Part shown: positions 1-7,126 of the stretch, one piece after another
How the letters are laid out: each line of letters begins with the position of its first letter
Position numbering within the stretch: position 1 is the stretch's first letter
The notes under the pieces: generated by a model
Databases searched by the model: none
What the model saw: only the letters and a program-made list of their open reading frames with translations
Told to the model about the DNA's origin: nothing
Position numbers and translations under genes: made by a program
From: Acidobacteriota bacterium
GTDB taxonomy: Bacteria; Acidobacteriota; Terriglobia; Acidiferrales; 2-02-FULL-67-57
Length of the DNA: 32,929 bases
Direction of reading: 5' to 3'
NCBI GenBank assembly: GCA_016189965.1
Contig: JACPRL010000160.1
Span: 1 to 32,929, forward strand

Positions 1-126
1 CAACTAGCCTATCGGCTGACCGGCAAGCCGGTCCGCGTGCCGCCGCCGCTGCTGCGCCACTACCCCGAGCTGGAGCGCATCGCCGACCGCGCCGGCACCA
101 CGCCCCTGTTGTTCCCCCCCGGCTAG
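1..126 (+). CDS. C-terminal end of an unidentified protein (partial)
   Basis: Reading frame 1 is open from the first base and ends at a TAG at 124-126, giving 41 residues that finish in LLFPPG. The stretch is rich in Pro, Leu and Arg, as expected of coding DNA in this genome, and nothing interrupts it. The start lies outside the window and I do not recognise the family from this tail. Its stop codon overlaps that of the convergent small ORF at 123-341: the palindrome CTAG at 123-126 supplies TAG to both strands. Confidence 0.55.
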   Translation, partial: QLAYRLTGKPVRVPPPLLRHYPELERIADRAGTTPLLFPPG

Positions 127-341
127 GTCCACGTTATTTCTACGCACTTCCCATCCTGGAGAGGAACGGTGATGACATTCCCTTTTATAGTGAACTTCTT
201 GGGAAGGCGAATGGTAATCCGGCTCCTCCCTACTTTTGCATCTCTGTCCAAGTCAGACCAGGGCCTCGGGCCATGCTTGTCGTCAACGAGGAAATTCAGC
301 CAGCAGCTTCCACCGCCACCAATCGCTCCGTTGCCACCCAT
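123..341 (-). CDS. Small glycine-rich hypothetical protein behind the kinase-TPR gene
   Basis: This 72-residue ORF starts at ATG 341-339. It is preceded by AGGAGGTGA at 353-345, close to a perfect anti-Shine-Dalgarno match, with six bases between AGGAGG and the ATG. That is the best ribosome binding site in the window and the main reason to call a gene. The N-terminus is glycine-rich (MGGNGAIGGGGSCW). The rest is soluble and basic, with a beta-like tail (LPKKFTIKGNVITVPLQDGK). No signal peptide or membrane helix is visible. It begins 72 bases after the stop of the kinase-TPR gene on the same strand, so co-transcription is likely. Base composition is less GC-rich and uses codons rare in its neighbours (ATA, AGG, AAA), which hints at different ancestry. 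The family is not recognised. Confidence 0.6.
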   Translation of the reverse strand: MGGNGAIGGGGSCWLNFLVDDKHGPRPWSDLDRDAKVGRSRITIRLPKKFTIKGNVITVPLQDGKCVEITWT

Positions 342-413
342 GGTTCACCTCCTGTGCTCAATCGTGCATCCACAGTTTCGAATTTCCCTAGGGTCTGCCG
401 AGAAAAAAGTTTT

Positions 414-3400
414 CTAGCGCAAAAGAACGCGAATCTCGGAGCGCCGGGCGAAGCTTTCGCGATGAGCTGGGCTCAGCGTTGCCTGCAACTGGCGAACCGC
501 TGCCTGCCCTTCCTGGTAGGCAGCGGCGGCTTCTTGGCTCTTCCCCAGGCCTTCGAGGGCTCGGCTGCGCAGGTAAAGCGCCTGCGCGCGCAGTTCCAGT
601 CCCAGGTCGTCCCCCCCGAAGGCGTTGATTTCATCCAGAGCTTCCAGGGCGTTGCCCTGCTGCCCTTGCAGAAGCTGGATACGAGCCACGTTAATCAGAG
701 CTCGGGCCAGGGTGTGCACCCATCGCAACTGGCGCGCCCGCTCAACCGGCTGCCGACAGAGAGCCAAGCCGCCGGCCAGATTCCCCCGCTCCGCTTCCAG
801 CAGACCCAGATTCGACCTAGCCTCCATGCTGAGGTCGGAGACATGCGGGTCCTTCCACAAGGAGGAGGCCTGCTGGAAACTCTCTCGCGCCCGTTCCCGC
901 GCATCCCTCTCCCGGTAGAGTTCCCCCGAGGCGTTGAGGGCGTCCGGCAGCAGTTCCCCAAAGCCGTTTTTCTTCACGGCTTCGAAGCCTTCCTGGAGCA
1001 AGCGGCGAGCTTGCGCCGCGTCGCCCAAGCGGTGATAGGTCCATCCCAGGTGGATCTGAGAATCCGCCCGGCGAAAATGATCCTGAGCGTCTTCCGCCAA
1101 ACTCAAGGCCTCTGTGTACAACGCCCGCGCCTGCTCGTATTGGTTCTGCGCGAAATAGCAACGGCCCAGCATGTAGAGGGCGTAGGCCCGCCCTTCCTTG
1201 TCCTGGATGCTGGCGTAGAGAGTTTGCGCCTTCTGGAAGTAGTCTACACTCTGGCTGTAGCGGCCGGCGTTCATGTGAAAGAGACCCAGCACAGCGGTAG
1301 CGCGGGCCTCCCACCAACTATTCCCCATCATCTGGAAAACGAGGAGAGCCTCCTGGACCAACTGCTGGCCGCGCTCGGAGTCGGGACCGTAGGCGATGAG
1401 GATGCTGCCCAGATTGCTCAAGGCCATGGCGCGGCCGCGCAGCGCCGGCCAGTCCTTGTACTCTCCGTAGAGTTGCCCCTGGGATAGACTCCGCTCGTAG
1501 TACTCCACCGCTTTGGCCAGCTCGCCTTCCCGGTGATACGTGACGCCGGTGTTCATCAGGGCCAGCACCACCCAGCGGTTGTTGCGGATTTCGCTGCTGG
1601 CGGAGAGAACTTGCTGGTAGTAGCGGCGCGCCTCGCGGTAGTTGCCCTCCGAAAAGCGGATGTCGCCCAGCAGCTTGCTGGCGCGCACGACGCCATACTC
1701 ATGCTTCAACTTTTGCGACAGCTCCAGGGAGGACTGCGCGCCGCGGCTGGCCTGCGCGTAGTCGCTCTGGAGCCGATAGACCTCGCCCAGCACCGCCAGA
1801 GCGCTGGCCTCGCCCTCCTGGTTCCCCAAAGCCTGGTATCGGCTCAGGGCTTTCTGGGCGTGCGGCAAGGCTTGGGGCAGATTGTCGGTCCGGGTGTAGA
1901 GGACTCCGAGCTCCTGATCCACCAAGATGTAGTTGGGGTCAAGCCGCAGGGCCCCCTGGTAGCTGGCAATGGCTTTGGGATACTGCCCCTGCTTCTCGTA
2001 CACCTCGGCCAAACGCACGTGCCAGACGGCTTCGTCCGGGTACAATCGGATCAACTCCAGATATTTCTGTTCGGCCGCGGAATAGTCGTAGCGTCTCTCC
2101 GCCAGGTTGGCTTCGATGAAATAGGCATCGCCGAGCGGTGTGTCCGGCTTGATGAGTTGCGCAGCTTTTTGAGACAGCTCACGGGCTTTGTCGTCGTAGC
2201 CCAGGATCCCATGGATTTGGCCCATCCAGGCGTAGGCCAGGGCGAACTGGGGGTCTTCCTTGACCACCTGTTGGAAGGACTCCAGGGCCTGGGCGTACTG
2301 TCCCTGGGCGAAGGCTGTGCGGCCCGCGTTCAAGTGCAGCGCGGCAACGGCTGTTTTCGGACGGCTGCCGGGCGGGCGGGGCCGGTAGTCCTCTCCCCCG
2401 CTAGCGTCTTTGAAGTGTTTCTCGATCTGATCGGTCAACTCCCCCAGCATGCCGTGCAAGGTGTCCTCCGGCGTGCGGGCGACTAGACGCTCGACCTTCA
2501 CCGCTCCCCGCGTCTCCCCCGAGTGGGCGTAACGGAACTCCGCCGACAACCGCAACGTGCTGCCGAGCGAATGCATGCTTGGCACAATCACGAACTGAGC
2601 ATTGCTGTAAACCCCGAGGCTCTGAATCGCCTCCGCGCTGGAGACATCCACGCCCTGCTCCTCGAGACCTTGGGTGATTTCCAACAGCCTTTCGTACGGG
2701 AAGACATGAATATTGGGCGAACCGGTCAAATCGAGCAGGAGCATGTGAGTTAGGGGGAGCCGATACTTTTCCAGTTGTTCGTCGCCGGTGTTGTTGGCGA
2801 AGGGCGCCACAGCCACGCGAATCCGCTCTGCTGCGGGCCGCGGCCAAAACTTCCACGCCGCCCCCGCCGCCAGCAGCACAGCAAGCACCGCCACGACTGC
2901 GGCGGCCAGCACCCAGCGGCGGCGTGGCCGCGGGTGGGGGAGCAGCCGCGGGGCGGGGGCCAGGGTGAGGCCGCGCTCGAGGGCGCGCAGGTCAACCAGT
3001 AGGTCGGCGGCGGTGGCGTAGCGGTCGGCGGGGTTCTTCTCCAGCATCTTGGCGACGATGCGGTCGAGGTCGGGGGACACCGGCGAGTTGAGCGCGGAAG
3101 GGGGCGTAGGCGTTTCGTGCTGGATGCGGTCGCTGGTGACGAGCGGGCTCGAGGCGCGGAACGGATGCCGGCCGGTGAGCGCCTCGTAGAAAACCACGCC
3201 GAGGGAAAAAATGTCGGCGCGCTCGTCGGCCTCCTGCTCCTGCAGAACTTCGGGGGCGGCGTAGGCCAGGGTGCCGCTGAAGCCGGTGTAACCGGTGTCG
3301 ATGCTTTCCGTGGGGGCGGTGTCGCGGGCGCGAGGCAGGAGTTTGGCCACGCCGAAGTCAAGAACCTTCACCTGGCCGCCCGTGGTGACCATGATGTTTT

Positions 3401-3851
3401 CCGGCTTGATGTCGCCGTGGGCGATGCCTTGGCCGTGTGCCGCCACCAACGCGGCGGCGCATTGCAGGGCGATGGGGAGGAAGGCGTCCACGGCGAGCGG
3501 CTCTCCGAGGCGCTGGCGCAGCGTCTGCCCTTCGACGTACTCCATCACCAGAAAGATTTCGCCCTTCTCTTCCAAGACGTCGTAGACGCCGGCGATGTGG
3601 TCGTAGCTGAGGGAGGAGGCGCGCTGGGCCTCCTTGAGGAAGCGGCGCCGGTAGTGCTCCAGGGTGCCGATCTGCGGGGCGATGCGCTTGAGGGCGACCG
3701 GGCGCTTGAGCTTGGTGTCGTCGGCGCGGTAGACCTCGCCCATGCCGCCTGCGCCCAGCCGGGCGCGGACGGCGAAGCGGCCGACCGTCGTCCCTGTCAA
3801 GTCCTGCAGCGCAGCAGCTGCGCTTGCGGGTTGTGGTTGGGGTTCCGCCAC
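414..3851 (-). CDS. Membrane-anchored Ser/Thr protein kinase with extracytoplasmic TPR repeats
   Basis: The 1145-residue protein has four parts. Residues 25-295 are a Hanks-type kinase: glycine loop GAGGMGEVY near 34-42, ATP-binding Lys 54 in VALK, catalytic loop HGDIKPEN at 145-152, DFG at 165-167 and an APE motif near 199-201. Residues 313-333 are a single hydrophobic helix after a PRPRRR stop-transfer stretch. Residues 345-480 resemble the TolB/FlgO-like nucleotide-independent domain (VAVAPFANNTGDEQLEKY). From about 505 to the end there are repeated helical pairs typical of TPRs. The catalytic loop reads HGD rather than HRD, so it is a non-RD kinase. The start is GTG at 3851 with a GAGG-like site upstream. 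The TPR region should lie outside the cytoplasmic membrane and bind protein partners (inference). Kinase-TPR fusions of this kind are common in Acidobacteriota and Myxococcota. Confidence 0.93.
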   Translation of the reverse strand: MAEPQPQPASAAAALQDLTGTTVGRFAVRARLGAGGMGEVYRADDTKLKRPVALKRIAPQIGTLEHYRRRFLKEAQRASSLSYDHIAGVYDVLEEKGEIFLVMEYVEGQTLRQRLGEPLAVDAFLPIALQCAAALVAAHGQGIAHGDIKPENIMVTTGGQVKVLDFGVAKLLPRARDTAPTESIDTGYTGFSGTLAYAAPEVLQEQEADERADIFSLGVVFYEALTGRHPFRASSPLVTSDRIQHETPTPPSALNSPVSPDLDRIVAKMLEKNPADRYATAADLLVDLRALERGLTLAPAPRLLPHPRPRRRWVLAAAVVAVLAVLLAAGAAWKFWPRPAAERIRVAVAPFANNTGDEQLEKYRLPLTHMLLLDLTGSPNIHVFPYERLLEITQGLEEQGVDVSSAEAIQSLGVYSNAQFVIVPSMHSLGSTLRLSAEFRYAHSGETRGAVKVERLVARTPEDTLHGMLGELTDQIEKHFKDASGGEDYRPRPPGSRPKTAVAALHLNAGRTAFAQGQYAQALESFQQVVKEDPQFALAYAWMGQIHGILGYDDKARELSQKAAQLIKPDTPLGDAYFIEANLAERRYDYSAAEQKYLELIRLYPDEAVWHVRLAEVYEKQGQYPKAIASYQGALRLDPNYILVDQELGVLYTRTDNLPQALPHAQKALSRYQALGNQEGEASALAVLGEVYRLQSDYAQASRGAQSSLELSQKLKHEYGVVRASKLLGDIRFSEGNYREARRYYQQVLSASSEIRNNRWVVLALMNTGVTYHREGELAKAVEYYERSLSQGQLYGEYKDWPALRGRAMALSNLGSILIAYGPDSERGQQLVQEALLVFQMMGNSWWEARATAVLGLFHMNAGRYSQSVDYFQKAQTLYASIQDKEGRAYALYMLGRCYFAQNQYEQARALYTEALSLAEDAQDHFRRADSQIHLGWTYHRLGDAAQARRLLQEGFEAVKKNGFGELLPDALNASGELYRERDARERARESFQQASSLWKDPHVSDLSMEARSNLGLLEAERGNLAGGLALCRQPVERARQLRWVHTLARALINVARIQLLQGQQGNALEALDEINAFGGDDLGLELRAQALYLRSRALEGLGKSQEAAAAYQEGQAAVRQLQATLSPAHRESFARRSEIRVLLR

Positions 3852-4071
3852 GATGCCTCGCCGGGGCCCACCACCGAAGTTACTGCCGGAAGCTCCGTGG
3901 CAACCGTGCAGTCAGTCAGGCTGTTGGCTGGTGCCGTTCCAACTCTTCGCGCCTGATTCCCATCGGCAAGATTGCGCATTCACGCGCTTCTTCTTGCTCA
4001 CCGGAGATGGCGCCAATCACTTGGAACGGCACTGGCTCCCCGCAGCTCGGTTGGGCTCTCCCGTTGGGCGA

Positions 4072-4100
4072 ATCATACCCCTGCGGGGGCAGGAGAACAA
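4072..4100 (-). promoter_or_regulatory. Candidate promoter for the kinase-TPR gene
   Basis: On the minus strand TTGTTC (4100-4095) is followed after 17 bases by TATGAT (4077-4072). Transcription would start near 4065 and leave a leader of roughly 210 bases before the kinase start. The -35 is weak and only the -10 is good, so this is tentative. Confidence 0.3.
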
Positions 4101-4130
4101 GCAAAACAGAGGGTTGGCGTCCCCGGCCCG

Positions 4131-4210
4131 TTCGACAAGCTCCCTTCGACTCTGCCTGCCTGGGGCAGGCAGGCTCCCTTCGACTACGCTCAGGGCAAGC
4201 AGGGCAGGCA
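4131..4210. repeat. Composite palindromic repeat: family A element split by a hairpin
   Basis: The core motif CCCTTCGACTACGCTCAGGG with a GCAAGC tail (4177-4200) belongs to a repeat family found elsewhere in the window (11408-11458, 21224-21251, 31906-31937). Here a 21-base hairpin (stem 4152-4160 with 4164-4172, loop TGG) is flanked by two perfect copies of GCTCCCTTCGACT at 4139-4151 and 4173-4185. The layout looks like an insertion with duplication of its target, or an internal expansion. Confidence 0.7.
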
Positions 4211-4240
4211 GGACACGAGGAGGCAAAGGAAAAACGTTTT

Positions 4241-4317
4241 CGTCCCCGGCGGGATTTGAACCACGCGTCTTCCCACAGAAAGCGGGACGTCCTGGGCCAC
4301 GGCTAGACGACGGGGAC
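4241..4317 (-). tRNA. tRNA-Glu (anticodon UUC)
   Basis: The minus strand folds as a complete tRNA. The 7-bp acceptor stem pairs GTCCCCG (4317-4311) with CGGGGAC (4248-4242) and is followed by discriminator G at 4241. The anticodon stem TCCCG/TGGGA closes the loop CTTTCTG, giving anticodon TTC. The T loop is GTTCAAATC. The D-arm start CGTCTAG is characteristic of bacterial glutamate tRNAs. No CCA is encoded. Confidence 0.93.
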
Positions 4318-4323
4318 AGGTTG

Positions 4324-4353
4324 AATGTAGCGGCAGGTTGCTGGAACTGTCAA
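4324..4353 (-). promoter_or_regulatory. Promoter of tRNA-Glu
   Basis: A perfect -35 TTGACA (4353-4348) and a -10 TACATT (4329-4324) are separated by 18 bases. The tRNA 5' end lies seven bases below the -10. The -35 overlaps the last codons of the MobB-like ORF upstream, so the two features are packed together. Confidence 0.65.
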
Positions 4354-5021
4354 ACGAGAGAGGTTGGGTCTTTTGTAGCAGGTGTCGGGCGCGACCCGCG
4401 GCTCGCGACCCGCGACCCGCGAAAGAGACGCGAGGCGATGAACTCTTGCAAGGCGGGCGGCAGGAGGCGCTCGGGCCAGACGACGAAGACGGGTCGGGCG
4501 GCGAGCGGCTTGAGCGAGACGTCGTCCCAAGTGGGCGCGGCGGGGGGCGGCGCCAAGACGACGTAGGCGTCAGCGCGGTCGAGGAACTCGCGGGCGGAGT
4601 CCTTGAAGTCGGGGTTGGAGAAGTCGAGCACGGGCAGGTAGAGGTCGGGGCGGAGGAAGTGGAGCACGCTATTGCTTTCCATCACCACGTTGCGGGCGCC
4701 GGCGAGCCGGGCGCGCACCGCCGGCATCGCCTCGGCCAGCCGGCCCTGCTTGGTGCGCACCCAGAGCGAGCGCTGCGCCCCGGCGACGAGGAAGCGGGAG
4801 GTGTCGGTGCGGCCGCTCGCGTCGTGTTCTTCTTCGAGGGCGAAGGTGTGCTCGTCGACGGCGCAGTCGCAGCTCTCGCCGTTGAGCGAGCAGATGCCGT
4901 GGCCGAACTGGGTGATTTTCACCGCCGTCCACGCCGCCGCGGGGAAGGCGCGAATGATTTCCACCGCCAGTTGCGTCTTGCCGATGTTGCGCGTGTGCCC
5001 GCCGATGACGATGAGTGCCAC
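4350..5021 (-). CDS. MobB-like P-loop NTPase
   Basis: This 223-residue protein opens with MALIVIGGHTRNIGKTQLAVE, a P-loop variant (GGHTRNIGKT, residues 7-16) directly after a first beta strand. That is the arrangement in MobB-type proteins, which bind GTP and assist molybdopterin-guanine dinucleotide synthesis. A CDCAVDEHTF segment near 50-60 and a VVMESNSVLHFLRPDL segment near 110 fit the acidic strand end of this family. The divergent gene encodes a MOSC-domain protein, another family tied to molybdenum cofactor, which supports but does not prove the assignment. The last 20-25 residues (Arg/Ser/Pro-rich) are encoded by a GCGACCCGC tandem repeat and by the tRNA-Glu promoter, so the functional protein may end near residue 200. 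Substrate unknown. Confidence 0.75.
   Translation of the reverse strand: MALIVIGGHTRNIGKTQLAVEIIRAFPAAAWTAVKITQFGHGICSLNGESCDCAVDEHTFALEEEHDASGRTDTSRFLVAGAQRSLWVRTKQGRLAEAMPAVRARLAGARNVVMESNSVLHFLRPDLYLPVLDFSNPDFKDSAREFLDRADAYVVLAPPPAAPTWDDVSLKPLAARPVFVVWPERLLPPALQEFIASRLFRGSRVASRGSRPTPATKDPTSLV
4383..4433. repeat. GCGACCCGC tandem repeat inside the end of the MobB-like ORF
   Basis: Imperfect copies of GCGACCCGCG (4390-4423, interspersed with GGCTCGC) form a short tandem array. It overlaps the 3' end of the MobB-like gene and encodes its Arg-Gly-Ser-rich tail (SRVASRGSRP). Confidence 0.6.
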
Positions 5022-5144
5022 AGGGTCACCTCTTGCAACTGCCCTATTATGCGCTCAGCGGAGAGTCACCTCAACCATGACCCCGTGGATTAGCAGCCCA
5101 CAGCCGTGCTATAAGGACAGCAATCCGCTGCGTGGGAGGAAGTC

Positions 5145-5963
5145 ATGGCTATTGTCTCCGTTGGGTCTGTGGTTTCCCTCTGGCGGTATCCGGTCAAGTC
5201 AATGATGGGAGAGGAGCTGAACGCTGGCGAGGTCACGCCCCGTGGGCTGCTGGGGGATCGCGCCTATGCCCTCGTGGACCCCTCTACCGGCAAGGTCGCG
5301 AGCGTCAAAAATCCGCGGAAGTGGGGGAGGCTGTTCGAGTGCCGGGCCACATTCGTCGAAGCTCCGCGCGGCGGTGGGAGACTTCCCCCGGTCCGCATCA
5401 CTCTGCCGGATGGCAAGGTAGTCACGACCGAGCAGGGCGATCTCAACCAAATCCTTTCCACCGTCCTCGGCCGCCAGGTGACATTTGCGACAACGGCACC
5501 GCAGGCGCCCAGCCTCGAAGAGTACTGGCCGGATATTGACGGCCTCGCCCACCGCGAAATAATCACCGATGAGGCCATGCCGTCCGGCACGTTCTTCGAC
5601 TGTGCAGTTATTCACATACTGACAACGGCAACGATAGACCGGCTTCGGGAGCTGTATCCGCCAGGACGGTTTGAGGTCCGCCGATTTCGTCCCAACATCG
5701 TGGTGGAGGTCGCGTCCGACGAGAAGGGGTTCGTTGAGAATGCCTGGATCGGCCGCACGGTCGCCATTGGGGACGAGGTGCAATTTAGTGTCACCGGCCC
5801 CTGTCCCCGCTGCGTGATGACTACCTGGCCTCAAGGGGACCTGCCTAAAGATCCCGGCATCCTGCGGGCGGCGGCGCAGCACAACCAAGCCAATGTCGGG
5901 GTCTATGCTTCTGTCGTTCGAGGCGGAACGATTCGCCGCGGTGACTCTGTCAGGCTTGAGTAG
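5145..5963 (+). CDS. MOSC-domain protein
   Basis: This 272-residue protein starts at ATG 5145 with GGGAGGA at 5134-5140. The first ~110 residues match the MOSC N-terminal beta-barrel (VVSLWRYPVKSMMGEEL, then GLLGDRAYALVDPSTGKVAS). The C-terminal half is the MOSC domain, with the conserved Cys in GPCPRCVMTT near residue 225 and a closing beta barrel (GTIRRGDSVRLE). The family includes the C-terminal part of molybdenum cofactor sulfurase and mARC/YcbX-type proteins, which bind molybdenum cofactor or deliver sulfur. Its substrate cannot be read from sequence. It diverges from the MobB-like gene across about 120 bases, so a shared molybdenum theme is plausible. It converges with lpxD. Confidence 0.88.
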   Translation: MAIVSVGSVVSLWRYPVKSMMGEELNAGEVTPRGLLGDRAYALVDPSTGKVASVKNPRKWGRLFECRATFVEAPRGGGRLPPVRITLPDGKVVTTEQGDLNQILSTVLGRQVTFATTAPQAPSLEEYWPDIDGLAHREIITDEAMPSGTFFDCAVIHILTTATIDRLRELYPPGRFEVRRFRPNIVVEVASDEKGFVENAWIGRTVAIGDEVQFSVTGPCPRCVMTTWPQGDLPKDPGILRAAAQHNQANVGVYASVVRGGTIRRGDSVRLE

Positions 5964-6012
5964 CTCCAGGTCGATGGCTCGGGGCTCAGCCGAAAACGTA
6001 GCTCGGAGTTGG

Positions 6013-7032
6013 CTATTTGCCGCTGAGTTTGCGCTCCAGGGCGGCGAGGCGCTGGGCCAGCTCGGGCAGGCGAGCGAGGTAGGGGTAAGTCTTCTTGAAC
6101 TCGGCCAGCGGGCGCGCCGGCGTGCCCCAGACGACCTGGCCGCGGCGAATGATTTTGTTCGAGGGGACGCCGGCCTGCCCGGCGAGGATGGCGCCGTCTT
6201 CGATGCGGACGTGGTCGGCGATGCCAACCTGGCCGCCGAGGATGACGCGGTCGCCGACGGTGACGCTGCCGGAGATGCCGGTCTGCGCTTCGACGATGCC
6301 GTGCTCGCCGAGGCGGACGTTGTGGCCAACGTGGACGAGGTTGTCGAGCTTGGTGCCCCGGCCGATGCGGGTCTCCTCCAGCGCGCCGCGGTCAATCGTC
6401 ACGTTGGCGCCGATTTCGACGTCGTCTTCGATGACCACGGTGCCGCGCTGGGGAAACTTCTCCCAACCGGCCTCGGTGGGGACGTAGCCGAAGCCGTCGC
6501 TGCCGATGACGGCGCCGCTGTGGATGCGGACGCGCTGGCCGATGCGCACGTTGCGATAGACGGTGACGCGAGGAAACAGCACGGTGTCGTCGCCCAACTC
6601 GACCCCGGCGCCGAGGGTGCAGCCGGCGCCGAGCTGGCAGCGGCGGCCGACCTGCGCATGCTCTTCGACGACCACGTAGGGGCCGAGGGCGACGTCGTCG
6701 GCCAGACGCGCGCTGGGGTGGACGACAGCGGTCGGGTGGCGCCCGGTGACGAGGGGGGGCTCGGGCAGCAGCCAGGCCACCGCGCGGGCAAAGGCGCGCT
6801 TGGGCTGAGCGACGCGGATGAAGGTTTTGCCGCGCACGAATACGTCCGTGCCGACCAGGACGACGCTGGCGGCGGAGGCGACCGCCTCCGGCAGCCATTT
6901 CTCCGACTCGACGTAGACCAGGTCGCCCGCCTCGGCGCGCGCCGGGCTGGCGACGCCGCGAATGGTGACCGAGGGGTCGCCCATCAGCTCCCCTTCCAGA
7001 TAGGCAGCTAACTCACCGGCGGTCTTGGCCAT
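6013..7032 (-). CDS. lpxD: UDP-3-O-acylglucosamine N-acyltransferase
   Basis: LpxD transfers a 3-hydroxyacyl chain from acyl-ACP to the 2-amino group of UDP-3-O-acylglucosamine, the third step of lipid A synthesis, in the cytoplasm. The 339 residues have the family layout: an N-terminal uridine-binding domain (residues 1-95), then left-handed beta-helix hexapeptide repeats (100-305), then a C-terminal helix (KTYPYLARLPELAQRLAALE). The catalytic His is 237 in LVHVGHNV, equivalent to His239 of E. coli. GWEKFPQRGTVVIEDDVEIGANVTIDRGAL is the expected core segment in shortened form (positions 190-217). The start at 7032 has GAGAGGAGG just upstream. The gene diverges from lpxA instead of lying in the usual lpxD-fabZ-lpxA order. 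Confidence 0.95.
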   Translation of the reverse strand: MAKTAGELAAYLEGELMGDPSVTIRGVASPARAEAGDLVYVESEKWLPEAVASAASVVLVGTDVFVRGKTFIRVAQPKRAFARAVAWLLPEPPLVTGRHPTAVVHPSARLADDVALGPYVVVEEHAQVGRRCQLGAGCTLGAGVELGDDTVLFPRVTVYRNVRIGQRVRIHSGAVIGSDGFGYVPTEAGWEKFPQRGTVVIEDDVEIGANVTIDRGALEETRIGRGTKLDNLVHVGHNVRLGEHGIVEAQTGISGSVTVGDRVILGGQVGIADHVRIEDGAILAGQAGVPSNKIIRRGQVVWGTPARPLAEFKKTYPYLARLPELAQRLAALERKLSGK

Positions 7033-7086
7033 GGCAGTCCTCCTCTCGACGCCTGCGCGTGCGACTTTTCTTCCGGCGCGCGCCAG

Positions 7087-7092
7087 TATAAT
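7087..7092 (+). promoter_or_regulatory. Candidate -10 element for lpxA
   Basis: A perfect TATAAT lies 35 bases before the lpxA start in the 94-base divergent gap between lpxD and lpxA. No good -35 match is seen 16-18 bases upstream, so this is a partial call. Confidence 0.4.
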
Positions 7093-7126
7093 GTAGGCCG
7101 CTCGCCGGGCACGAGAGGAGTCACGA

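Larger units (their letters stand above)
3852..4240. other. Gap between kinase gene and tRNA-Glu
   Basis: No convincing gene is seen in this stretch of nearly 390 bases. Short ORFs exist on both strands, but none has a ribosome binding site or a recognisable product. It holds the candidate kinase promoter and, at 4131-4210, a repeat element with a strong hairpin (annotated separately). Confidence 0.6.

Noticed and set aside
273..1487. Long plus-strand ORF opposite the kinase-TPR gene
   Set aside because: It mirrors the codon pattern of the TPR region in a GC-rich gene; no motif and no ribosome binding site. The same holds for 1533-2486 and 3117-3956.
5893..7011. 372-codon plus-strand ORF opposite lpxD
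   Set aside because: It is composed almost only of Ala, Asp, Gly and Val, a shadow of the hexapeptide repeats of lpxD read backwards.
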